Shown here piece after piece: positions 44,101 through 60,205 of a DNA stretch of 64,000 nucleotides. This DNA is from Pseudomonas putida (GTDB lineage: Bacteria > Pseudomonadota > Gammaproteobacteria > Pseudomonadales > Pseudomonadaceae): positions 2,790,001 through 2,854,000 of the forward strand of contig NZ_CP011789.1 in the NCBI RefSeq assembly GCF_001636055.1, written 5' to 3'. The notes beneath the pieces are model-generated. The model saw only the letters and a program-made list of their open reading frames with translations. It ran no database searches and had not been told where the DNA came from. Numbering within the stretch: position 1 is the first letter of the stretch; each line of letters begins with the position of its first letter. The translations under genes were made by a program, and so were the position numbers.

Positions 44101-47100
44101 GGGCCGTGAACGGACCCGTATCGAACGGCAGTGGAACGCCAATGGCCTGGACTTCGACCGCAGCCAGTGCATCCATCATCTGATCGAAGCCCAGGTACGC
44201 CGCACGCCGCAGGCGTTGGCGGCGATCTGGGGCGATGAGCAACTGGACTACGCCACCCTCAACGCCCGCGCCAACCGCCTGGCCCGCCACCTGGTGAGCC
44301 TGGGTGTTGGCGCCGAAGTGCGGGTCGGCGTGGCCTTGCCGCGCGGCATGTCGATGCTGGTGGCGCTGCTGGCAGTGCTCAAGGCCGGTGGTGCTTATGT
44401 GCCGCTGGACCCGGACTATCCGGCCGAGCGCGTCAGCTACATGCTCGACGACAGCGCTGCCCGCGTACTGATCAGTGAACGCGCGGTGCTCGATGCACTG
44501 GCGGTCGATGGCGCGTTCGCGAGCGTACTGCTCGATGAGCTGAATCTGGACGGCGACGACAGTGACCTGCCAGCCCGCGCCGTGGCCGATAACCTGGCCT
44601 ACGTGATCTACACCTCCGGCTCCACTGGCCGCCCGAAAGGCGTGGCCATTGCCCACCGCAGCGTCGCCGCACTGGTGGCCTGGTCGCAGCAGGTGTACAG
44701 CCAGGCGGACATCCAAGGCGTGCTGGCCAGCACCTCGATCTGTTTCGACCTGTCGGTGTGGGAGCTGTTCGTGACCCTGGCGGGGGGCGGTTTCATCGTG
44801 GGGGCGCGCAATGCCCTGGAGCTGCCTGAACTGGCAGCGCGGGATCGGGTGCGCCTGATCAACAGCGTGCCGTCGGCGGCCAGCGCGCTGCTGCGTGCCG
44901 GGCAGATACCGGCGAGCGTGCGCATCGTCAACCTGGCGGGTGAGCCGCTGAAGCAGTCGGTGGTGGAGGCGCTCTACGCGCTGGAGCACATCCAGCATGT
45001 CTACGATCTCTACGGCCCTTCGGAAGACACCACCTATTCGACCTGGACCCGCCGCGAAGCGGGTGGCCAGGCCAACATTGGCCGCCCGTTGCACAACACC
45101 GCCAGCTACCTGCTGGACGGCGAGCTGCAATCGGTGCCGGTCGGGGCGACGGCGGAGCTGTACCTGGCGGGCGAGGGCATCACCCGTGGCTACCTTTTGC
45201 GCCCGGGGCTGACCGCCGAGAAATACCTGCCGGACCCGTTCGCGGCGGACGGCTCGCGGCTATACCGCACCGGCGACCTGGCGCGCTACCGCGAAGACGG
45301 CGTGCTGGAGTACGCCGGACGTGTGGACCATCAGGTGAAGGTACGCGGCCTGCGTATCGAGCTGGGTGAAATCGAAGCGCGCTTGCAGGCCCAGGGCCTG
45401 TTGCGCGAATCGGCGGTGCTGGCCGTCGAGCTCAATGGCGTTCAGCAACTGGTCGCCTACGTGGTGGCGAATGACCTTGGCGCCGACGAAAGCGAATTGC
45501 GCAGTGTGTTGAAAGCCAACCTGCAACAGACCCTGCCGGACTACATGGTGCCGACCCACTGGCTGTTCCTCGAACGTCTGCCACTGACCCCCAACGGCAA
45601 GCTCGACCGCAAGGCGCTGCCCACGCCGCAGGCAACTGCCCCGACGCGCCAGGTAGCGCCGCGCAGCGTGCTGGAAAAACGCCTGGTGGCGATCTGGGAG
45701 GAAGTCTTGAAGGTTTCGCCGATTGGCGTGACCGACAACTTCTTCGAACTGGGCGGCGATTCGATCATCTCGATCCAGGTGGTCAGCCGTGCGCGTCAGG
45801 CGGGTATTCGCTTCACGCCCAAGGCGCTGTTCCAGCACCAGACCGTTCAAGGGCTGGCGACCGTTGCCCAGGAAGGTGAGGGCGTGCAACTGATCGAGCA
45901 GGGCCCGCTAACTGGCGAGATGCCGCTTTTGCCGATCCAGCAAGCGTTCTTCGACACCGATATCCCCGAGCGTCACCACTGGAACCAGTCGGTGCTGCTC
46001 AAGCCGGCCCAGCCGCTGCACGCGGGTTACCTGGAGCAGGCATTGCAGGCGCTGGTCGCGCACCACGATGCGCTGCGCCTGAGCTTCACCGAAAGCGAGA
46101 CCGGCTGGCAGGCGCATTACCGTCCGCTCGGCGAGCAGCCGACTGAGCTGCTCTGGCAACGCACCCTGAACACTGCCGACGAACTGGAAGCCCTGGCCGA
46201 ATCGGCCCAGCGCAGCCTGTCGCTGGGCGATGGCCCGCTGCTGCGCGCCGTACTGGCGGACCTGCCGGACGGCAGCCAGCGCCTGTTGCTGGTGATCCAC
46301 CACCTGGCGGTGGACGGCGTGTCGTGGCGCATCCTGTTCGAAGACCTGCAACTGGCCTTCGAGCAACTGAGCAGCGGCAAGCCCCTGGCCCTGCCGGGCA
46401 AGACCAGCTCGCAGCGCGACTGGGTCGAGCAACTGCGCCAGCACGCCAGCACGAATGCGCTGGAACAACTGGAGTACTGGCAGGCCCAGGGCCGCGAACT
46501 GAGCGCCGAATTGCCCTGGGACCGTGCCGATGGCGGCCAGCGCAATCGCGACGGCAGCACGCTCTACTCGCGACTGGACAAGCAGCAGACCCGCCGCTTG
46601 CTGCAGGATGCACCGGCAGCCTATCGCACCCAGGTCAATGACCTGCTGCTGACCGCCCTGGCCCAGGTCGTCTGCGCCTGGACCGGCCAGGCCCATGCGC
46701 TGGTGCAGCTGGAAGGCCATGGCCGCGAAGACCTGTTCGAGCACCTCGACCTGACCCGCAGCGTCGGCTGGTTCACCAGTGTGTTCCCACTGCGCCTGAC
46801 CCCGGCGGCAGGCCTGGGCGACTCGCTCAAGCAGATCAAGGAGCAATTGCGCGCGGTCCCTGACAAAGGCCTGGGCTTTGGCGTGCTGTCGCAGCTTGCC
46901 GCACCGCAGGTGCGCGAGCGACTGGCCGGCCTGCCGACCCCGTCGATCACCTTCAACTACCTGGGCCAGTTCGATGCCAGCTTCGCCAGCGGCGAGGCGG
47001 CGTTCTGGCTGCCCTGCGACGAGGCCCGTGGCGCCGAGCAACACCCCGACGCGCCCTTGGCCAACGCGCTGAGCGTCAACGGCCAGGTGTTCGATGGCGA

Positions 47101-50100
47101 GTTGAGCCTGGGCTGGACCTTCAGCGACGCACGTTTCGACAACCACACCATCCAGGCCCTGGCCGATGCCTACACCCAGGCGTTGCTGGCCTTGATCGAG
47201 CACTGCTGCCAACCGCAGGCGGGCGGCCTGACCCCTTCGGACGTGCCACTGGCCCGCTTGTCCCAGGCCCAGCTGGACGCCTTGCCAGTGGCGGCGGCGA
47301 GTGTCCAGGACCTCTACCCGTTGTCGCCCATGCAACAGGGCATGCTGTTCCACAGCCTTTACGAGCAGGCCAGTGGCGACTACGTCAACCAGATGCGCGT
47401 GGACATCGACGGGCTGGAGCCGATGCGTTTCCGCGATGCCTGGCAGGCTACGCTGCTCAACCATGACATTCTGCGTACCGGTTTCCTCTGGCAAGGTGGG
47501 CTCAGCCAGCCGCTGCAGGTGGTGGCACGCCAGGTCGAAGTGCCGTTCGCGCTGCACGACTGGCAGGGCCGCGCCGACCAGGCTGGCGCACTGGATGCAC
47601 TGGCATTGGCCGAGCGTGCCCAGGGCTTCGACCTGGAGCAGGCGCCGCTGCTGCGGGTGCAACTGATCGCCACGGCGCCGGGCCGTCATCACCTGTTGTT
47701 GACCCACCATCACATCCTGATGGATGGCTGGAGCCATTCGCAGCTGCTCGGCGAAGTCCTGGCGCGCTACGCCGGTGAGGCGGTCGCCGCGCCTGTCGGG
47801 CGCTACCGTGACTACATCGCCTGGTTGCAGGCGCAGGACGCCGAGGCGTGCGAGGCGTTCTGGCGCCAGCAACTGGCGGAGCTCGACGAGCCTACCCACC
47901 TGGCCCGTGCCATCCGCCAGGAGCCCCGCGCGGCCGGCGCCGCCCATGGCGACTACCGTATCGCCGTGGACGAGGCCGTCACTGCGCGCCTGGCGAACTT
48001 TGCCCGTGAGCAGAAAGTCACCCTCAACACCCTGGTACAGGCGGCCTGGCTGTTGCTGTTGCAGCGCTACACCGGCCAGGCGAGCGTGTGTTTCGGCGCG
48101 ACGGTGGCCGGGCGCCCGGCGGAGTTGCCGGGCATGGAGCAGCAGATGGGGCTGTTCATCAACACCTTGCCAGTGGTCGCCACGCCGACCCCGCAACAGA
48201 CCGTGGCCGACTGCCTGCAGGCCGTGCAGGCGCGCAACCTGGCGCTGCGCGAGTTCGAGCATGCGCCGTTGTACGAGATCCAGCGCCTGGCCGGGCAGGG
48301 CGGTGGCGCCCTGTTCGACACGCTGCTGGTGTTCGAGAACTTCCCGGTCTCCGAAGTGCTGGAGCAGGCTGCGCCCGAGGCGCTGCGTTTCGACGCGGTG
48401 AGCAACCACGAGCAGACCAGCTACCCGCTGACCCTGGCGGTCAACCAGGGGGCGAGCCTGCTGCTGCACTACAGCTACGACGGCGACAGCTTCGAGGCGG
48501 CGACCATCGAGCGCCTGGCCGCGCACCTGGGCCTGCTGCTGGAAGGCCTGGCCGTTTCGGCCACACGGGCCTTGGGCGAGGTGTCGATGCTCGACGCCCA
48601 TGAGCGTGCCTTGCCGTTGGAAGCGTGGAACGCCACCGCAGTCGAGTACCCGCTGGAGCACAGCGTCCAGGCGCTGATCCAGCGTCAGGTCGAGGCCACG
48701 CCGGAGGCCACGGCGCTGGTGTTCGGCGAACGTCAGCTCAGCTACCGCCAGCTCGACGCCCTGGCCAACCAGTGGGCGCACCGCCTGCAAGCGGCGGGCG
48801 TGGGCCCGGATGTACTGGTGGGCGTGGCGGCCGAGCGCAGCGTGGAAATGGTCGTGGCGTTGCTGGCGGTGATCAAGGCCGGTGGCGCCTATGTGCCGCT
48901 GGACCCGGAATACCCGCGCGAGCGCCTGGCCTACATGATCGAGGACAGCGGCATCGAACTGCTGCTGACCCAATCGCACCTGCGCGAGCAGTTGCCGCTG
49001 CCGCAGGGCCTGGAGTGCCTGCTGCTCGACCAGCCGCTGACCGGCTATGCCGAGCAGGCGCCGGTCATCAAGGTCACTGGCGAGAACCTCGCCTACGTGA
49101 TCTACACCTCCGGCTCCACCGGCAAGCCCAAGGGCGCGGGCAACCGCCACCGGGCGCTGACCAACCGCTTGTGCTGGATGCAACAGGCCTATGGCCTGAC
49201 TGCCGGGGACCGGGTGTTGCAGAAAACCCCGTTCAGTTTCGACGTGTCGGTGTGGGAATTCTTCTGGCCGCTGATGACCGGCGCTTGCCTGGTGGTCGCC
49301 GCGCCAGGGCTGCACCGCGACCCGGCGCAACTGATCGAGCTGATTCGCCGCGAGCGCATCACCACGCTGCACTTCGTGCCGTCGATGCTGCAGGCCTTCG
49401 TCGCCGACCCGGCGGTGGCGGGCTGCGACAGCCTGACCCGTATCGTTTGCAGCGGCGAGGCGCTGCCGGTGGATGCCCAGCGCCAGGTGTTCGACAAGCT
49501 GCCGAATGCCGGGCTGTACAACCTGTATGGCCCGACCGAAGCGGCCATCGACGTGACCCACTGGACCTGCCGCGAAGAAGGCCGCGACAGCGTGCCGATC
49601 GGCGAGCCGATCGCCAACTTGCAGACCTACGTGCTGGATGCCGGCCTCGGTCCGGTGGCGGTGGGTGTGGTAGGCGAGCTGTACCTGGGCGGCACCGGCC
49701 TGGCGCGGGGTTATCACCGTCGTCCGGGGCTGACTGCCGAACGCTTCGTCGCCAGCCCCTTCGGTGACGGCGAGCGGCTGTACCGCACCGGCGACCTGGC
49801 GCGCTACCGTGCCGACGGGGTGATCGAGTACATGGGGCGTATCGACCATCAGGTGAAGATTCGCGGGCTGCGCATCGAGCTGGGCGAGATCGAAGCACGG
49901 CTGATGGAGCAGGACGAAGTGCGCGAAGCCGTGGTGCTGGCGGTGCCGGGGGCCGGTGGCCTGCAACTGGCCGGTTATCTGGTGCCAAGCACGCCAGTGG
50001 CGGACGACGCGGCGGCCGAAGCCTTGCGCGCCACCTTGCGCGAACGCCTCGGTGCGGTGCTGCCGGACTACATGGTGCCGGTGCACCTGCTGCTGCTCGA

Positions 50101-50503
50101 TCAATTGCCGCTGAGCCCCAACGGCAAGCTGGAACGTCGTGCGCTGCCGTCTCCGGAGCTGGCCCAGGCCCGCTACGTGGCACCGCGCAGCGAGCGCGAA
50201 CAACAACTGGCGCAGATCTGGAAGGACGTGCTGCAAGTACCGCAGGTGGGTCTGGACGATGACTTCTTCGCCCTCGGTGGACATTCGCTGCTGGCGACCC
50301 AGGTGATCGTGCGGATTCGCGAGCACCTGGGCATCGAGGTCCCGCTCAAGACCCTGTTCAACGCGCGGCACCTGGGCGAGTTCAGTGCTTCGGTGCAAGC
50401 ACTGGATGTGGGCAACGATCCTTTGATGGATGAACTGGCTAAATCCTTGGAGGCCCTGGAACGTTTAACAGGAGATGAGCTTGAGAAGCTAATTTCTGAG
50501 TGA
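38111..50503 (+). CDS. Pyoverdine-type non-ribosomal peptide synthetase, modules 8-10
   Basis: A 4130-residue synthetase: C-A-T-E, C-A-T-E, C-A-T. C8 from about residue 53 (HHIIADG at 184), A8 540-1010, T8 near 1051, E8 1090-1550; C9 from 1572 (SHHILMDGWS), A9 2005-2480, T9 near 2547, E9 2580-3040; C10 from 3070 (HHHILMDGWS), A10 3510-4010, T10 near 4055. Pockets by eye: A8 DAWQLGLIDK (Gln-like, one change from a common Gln code), A9 DLWNNALTYK (probably Ala), A10 DVWHVSLIDK (Ser). Predicted D-Gln?, D-Ala?, L-Ser. ATG 38111 overlaps the previous stop (TGATG) and has GGAGGAAG just upstream, so translation is coupled. C8 is L-donor type, fitting the Gly module before it; C9 and C10 follow E domains. 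Confidence 0.9.
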   Translation: METQAALRIAQRFITLPLEKRRLYLEKMLAEGVSPANLPIPQVQSAFDTLPVSYAQERQWFLWQMDPGSTAYNLATVLRLRGHLDIDALQRSLDWLEQRHESLRTRFAEQDGRLSQRILPPAGLPLAHEQLVSGTPGDAALDACIKARVEALTQQVFDLFDGALVRASLLKVGEHDHVLAIVQHHIIADGASIQIMIGELVRAYGAFSQGQVPVAAALPIQYADYAIWQRHWMEAGERERQLHYWREQLGGEQPLLALPGDRPRPAVQSLRGERLEVSLDADLSRQLRSLAQGQGATLFMLLLASFQLFLHRYSGQHDIRVGVPVANRNRPETEGLLGFFVNTQVLRAEIDGQQPFRAFLEQVKHTALRAQEHQDLPFEQLVEALQPQRSLSHAPLFQVMFNHQRSAPARGQAQAAPGSDLRVEGVAWDNPTAQFDLTLETHESDDALIAAFTYATDLFERGTVQRLVAHWQTLLAAIVAEPDQRCAELALMSAAETEQVRLRAQGPQVVHADARPVHLQVQAQAERTPQAVAVVCAGQQYSYAELDARANRLARELIARGVGPEVRVGIAAERSLELVVALLAVLKAGAAYVPFDPAYPAERLAYMFDDSGIGLLLAQPALLTQLPLPQSLDVLALAPASAVQDGDFIAPQVAVDGEHLAYLIYTSGSTGQPKGVAVRHAGLGNHMAWMRECLPLTAEDRVLQKTAISFDASVWEFWLPLICGARLVLAAPGQDESLAQLWEQVQAHGITVLQSAPSLLQAMLPHARPEQLASLRTVLCGGEALSAQLCAQLRERWQGRLVNLYGPTEATIDSTACEVPAVLSGAVVPLGMPIDNASAYVLGEALQVCPAGAAGELCIGGEGLARGYHQRPALTAERFVPDPFSSRPGARLYRSGDLVRQADDGVIDYLGRIDHQVKIRGLRIELGEIEAHLVALPGVRQALVLAREQQLLAYVVPEPGQDEPLAVALREALQGQLPAYMVPNHLLLLDAFPLTSNGKLDRKALPLPEANAGSEQVAPANDLELRLHALWQDVLKCQALGVTDNFFELGGDSIVSIQLVSRARQAGIRFTPKQLFQHQTIRALAQVAEMGGQGLVIDQGPVHGSLPLLPAQQAFFAALPEEPARWNQSVWLKPARALSVETLTAALSQLVNHHDALRLSFGVQGAYFRTPEAMQALYQQSALLWQVEAEDDAALEALADRAQGSLALEDGSLLRAVLAQLADGSQRLLLVIHHLVVDGISWRILFDDLQQSLTQLDAGQPCVLPAKTSSLKAWAERLAAAAEGDMRGQMAYWQTALAGAPRDLPVNDPQGSLANAQAHTVHTRLDAETTRRLLQEAPAAYRTQVNDLLLTALARVVAPWCGSDSALVQLEGHGREELFDDIDLTRTVGWFTSLFPVRLDHCADLGSAIKRVKEQLRAVPDKGLGFGVLRYLGSADDRAALQALPQPRITFNYLGQFDASFDPQQAVLRPSGEARGREQGDAAQLGNWLTLNGQVYDGQLSLSWTFSPQMLEVATVQGLADAYREALSALVEHCTEAGHAGLTPSDVPLAELDQAGLDALQLDASTVEDIYPLSPMQHGMLFHSLYDQAGGDYINQMRADVQGLDVVRFRAAWQATIEAHAILRTGLRWQGELTRPLQVVQRQVQVPFTEVRWDGQVPDSARLDALAREAREQGFDLEQAPLLRLLLVGNGANSHHLIFTSHHILMDGWSTAQLLGEVLQRYAGQAIAAPSGHYRDYIGWLQRQPAQAREAFWRQQLDGLQAPTWLSRALPAPQPGGQGGYADHHAGLDAQAMTRLGVLARQHKVTVNTLVQAAWLLLLQRYTGQRSVCFGATVAGRPAELKGIEQQIGLFINTLPVIAAPDPQETLAQWLQTVQGVNLALREHEHTPLFEIQRWAEQGSQGLFDTLLVFENYPIAEALEQGGDQGLRFSAVRAHEQSNYPLTLAVAAGRELTLHFNYDRTQLRDSAVEGVARHLLHLLEQFCADAQAPLHQLTLLEGRERTRIERQWNANGLDFDRSQCIHHLIEAQVRRTPQALAAIWGDEQLDYATLNARANRLARHLVSLGVGAEVRVGVALPRGMSMLVALLAVLKAGGAYVPLDPDYPAERVSYMLDDSAARVLISERAVLDALAVDGAFASVLLDELNLDGDDSDLPARAVADNLAYVIYTSGSTGRPKGVAIAHRSVAALVAWSQQVYSQADIQGVLASTSICFDLSVWELFVTLAGGGFIVGARNALELPELAARDRVRLINSVPSAASALLRAGQIPASVRIVNLAGEPLKQSVVEALYALEHIQHVYDLYGPSEDTTYSTWTRREAGGQANIGRPLHNTASYLLDGELQSVPVGATAELYLAGEGITRGYLLRPGLTAEKYLPDPFAADGSRLYRTGDLARYREDGVLEYAGRVDHQVKVRGLRIELGEIEARLQAQGLLRESAVLAVELNGVQQLVAYVVANDLGADESELRSVLKANLQQTLPDYMVPTHWLFLERLPLTPNGKLDRKALPTPQATAPTRQVAPRSVLEKRLVAIWEEVLKVSPIGVTDNFFELGGDSIISIQVVSRARQAGIRFTPKALFQHQTVQGLATVAQEGEGVQLIEQGPLTGEMPLLPIQQAFFDTDIPERHHWNQSVLLKPAQPLHAGYLEQALQALVAHHDALRLSFTESETGWQAHYRPLGEQPTELLWQRTLNTADELEALAESAQRSLSLGDGPLLRAVLADLPDGSQRLLLVIHHLAVDGVSWRILFEDLQLAFEQLSSGKPLALPGKTSSQRDWVEQLRQHASTNALEQLEYWQAQGRELSAELPWDRADGGQRNRDGSTLYSRLDKQQTRRLLQDAPAAYRTQVNDLLLTALAQVVCAWTGQAHALVQLEGHGREDLFEHLDLTRSVGWFTSVFPLRLTPAAGLGDSLKQIKEQLRAVPDKGLGFGVLSQLAAPQVRERLAGLPTPSITFNYLGQFDASFASGEAAFWLPCDEARGAEQHPDAPLANALSVNGQVFDGELSLGWTFSDARFDNHTIQALADAYTQALLALIEHCCQPQAGGLTPSDVPLARLSQAQLDALPVAAASVQDLYPLSPMQQGMLFHSLYEQASGDYVNQMRVDIDGLEPMRFRDAWQATLLNHDILRTGFLWQGGLSQPLQVVARQVEVPFALHDWQGRADQAGALDALALAERAQGFDLEQAPLLRVQLIATAPGRHHLLLTHHHILMDGWSHSQLLGEVLARYAGEAVAAPVGRYRDYIAWLQAQDAEACEAFWRQQLAELDEPTHLARAIRQEPRAAGAAHGDYRIAVDEAVTARLANFAREQKVTLNTLVQAAWLLLLQRYTGQASVCFGATVAGRPAELPGMEQQMGLFINTLPVVATPTPQQTVADCLQAVQARNLALREFEHAPLYEIQRLAGQGGGALFDTLLVFENFPVSEVLEQAAPEALRFDAVSNHEQTSYPLTLAVNQGASLLLHYSYDGDSFEAATIERLAAHLGLLLEGLAVSATRALGEVSMLDAHERALPLEAWNATAVEYPLEHSVQALIQRQVEATPEATALVFGERQLSYRQLDALANQWAHRLQAAGVGPDVLVGVAAERSVEMVVALLAVIKAGGAYVPLDPEYPRERLAYMIEDSGIELLLTQSHLREQLPLPQGLECLLLDQPLTGYAEQAPVIKVTGENLAYVIYTSGSTGKPKGAGNRHRALTNRLCWMQQAYGLTAGDRVLQKTPFSFDVSVWEFFWPLMTGACLVVAAPGLHRDPAQLIELIRRERITTLHFVPSMLQAFVADPAVAGCDSLTRIVCSGEALPVDAQRQVFDKLPNAGLYNLYGPTEAAIDVTHWTCREEGRDSVPIGEPIANLQTYVLDAGLGPVAVGVVGELYLGGTGLARGYHRRPGLTAERFVASPFGDGERLYRTGDLARYRADGVIEYMGRIDHQVKIRGLRIELGEIEARLMEQDEVREAVVLAVPGAGGLQLAGYLVPSTPVADDAAAEALRATLRERLGAVLPDYMVPVHLLLLDQLPLSPNGKLERRALPSPELAQARYVAPRSEREQQLAQIWKDVLQVPQVGLDDDFFALGGHSLLATQVIVRIREHLGIEVPLKTLFNARHLGEFSASVQALDVGNDPLMDELAKSLEALERLTGDELEKLISE
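44114..45390 (+). repeat. Near-identical adenylation block, copy 2 (module 9)
   Basis: Partner of 31760-33035. After 45390 module 9 has its own sequence for about 150 bp (LLRESAVLAVELNGVQQLV) before rejoining the block shared with modules 3 and 6 at about 45540. Confidence 0.8.
48624..50150 (+). repeat. Near-identical Ser adenylation block, copy 1 (module 10)
   Basis: About 1.53 kb covering the whole A10 domain matches 52006-53530 (A11) in the next gene, with only scattered single-base differences. The flanking C and T domains are clearly different. Confidence 0.85.
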
Positions 50504-50515
50504 AGGGGAACCGGT

Positions 50516-59113
<8,598 letters not shown>

Positions 59114-59119
59114 AACCTC

Positions 59120-59146
59120 GGGCGTCCGCCGCATCGGCGGGCGCCC
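59120..59146 (+). terminator. Strong hairpin between the last NRPS gene and the esterase gene
   Basis: GGGCGTCCGCC (59120-59130) and GGCGGGCGCCC (59136-59146) pair over 11 positions with one T-G pair and a 5-nt loop. No good T-tract follows (GTATCGCGTCTT), so it may only attenuate transcription into the esterase gene or stabilise the upstream mRNA end. Confidence 0.5.
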
Positions 59147-59173
59147 GTATCGCGTCTTCCGAGGATTTTCCCA

Positions 59174-60160
59174 ATGTCTCTGCATCCTGACCTGGCCGGT
59201 TTTCTCGAACTGGTCGAACTGGGCCGACTGACCGGTGCCAGCCAACCCATGCACCAGATGAGCGTCGAGCAGGCCCGTGCCGAATTCGAGCGCAGCTCCC
59301 AGGTGCTCGACCCGAGCCCGCCTGATGACCTGCAGGTCGAGCACCTGCAGATGGTGGATGGTGACGGCCAACCGCTGCCGGCACGGTTGTACCGTCGGCA
59401 GTCGCCGGTGGACGGTCTGCAGCCGGTGCTGTTGTATTTTCACGGTGGCGGCTATGTGGTCGGCAGCCTCGACTCCCACGATGCGGTATGTCGCCGCCTG
59501 GCGATGTGCAGCGATTTTGCGGTCCTCGCGCCAGCCTACCGCCTGGCGCCGGAAGCACCCTTCCCGGCGGCTGCGGACGATGCCCTGGCCAGTGCCCGCT
59601 GGCTGGAGGAACACGGCGAGGCGCAGCGCCTGGATGCCCGCCGGGTGGTGGTCAGTGGCGACAGCGCCGGGGCCAGCCTGGCCATCGTCGTCGCCGCCGT
59701 GGCCGCGCAGCAGCCGGAGAAGGCGGCGTTGCGTCCGTTGGCGCAGTTGCTGTTTTATCCGGTCACCGATATCAGTTGCCAGCGGCCGTCCCATGGGAAA
59801 TTTGCCGAGGGTTACCTGCTCGAGAGCGAAACCCTGGAATGGTTCTACCGGCACTACGTGCGTGACGCATCGCAGCGCCTCGATTGGCGGGTGTCGCCGT
59901 TGCACCTGACGGCGCTCGAAGGGCTGGCGCCCACCTGGATGGCCCTGGCCGGGCATGATCCGTTGCTCGATGAAGGTGTTGCCTGGGCGCACGCCCTGGA
60001 AAAGGCCGGTGTGCCGCTGCAGTGGCGGGTGGAAGAGGCACTGACCCACGATTTCCTGCGGATGCAGGGGATGGTCGAGGCCGTGGAGGGGATTTATGCC
60101 GAAGTGGGGCGCTGGTTGAAGGCGGTCGGCGCAGGTTGTCAATCAAACGGTAATATCTGA
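59174..60160 (+). CDS. Alpha/beta hydrolase, hormone-sensitive-lipase family esterase
   Basis: A 328-residue alpha/beta hydrolase of the HSL (bacterial family IV) group, without a signal peptide, so probably cytosolic. Visible motifs: oxyanion-hole HGGGYVVGS at about residues 94-102, nucleophile elbow GDSAGAS at about 165-171, acid Asp in GHDPLLDEG, and catalytic His in LTHDFLRM near residue 290. The start ATG 59174 has GAGG 10-13 bp upstream. It begins 60 bp after the terminal NRPS gene on the same strand, separated only by a hairpin. No pyoverdine pathway enzyme known to me is of this family; it could be a co-regulated editing or ester-cleaving enzyme or an unrelated neighbour. Substrate unknown. 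Confidence 0.87.
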   Translation: MSLHPDLAGFLELVELGRLTGASQPMHQMSVEQARAEFERSSQVLDPSPPDDLQVEHLQMVDGDGQPLPARLYRRQSPVDGLQPVLLYFHGGGYVVGSLDSHDAVCRRLAMCSDFAVLAPAYRLAPEAPFPAAADDALASARWLEEHGEAQRLDARRVVVSGDSAGASLAIVVAAVAAQQPEKAALRPLAQLLFYPVTDISCQRPSHGKFAEGYLLESETLEWFYRHYVRDASQRLDWRVSPLHLTALEGLAPTWMALAGHDPLLDEGVAWAHALEKAGVPLQWRVEEALTHDFLRMQGMVEAVEGIYAEVGRWLKAVGAGCQSNGNI

Positions 60161-60205
60161 TAGCCATATTGGCCGGCCATCAACAATCACAATGGTCGCC
60201 CCAAC

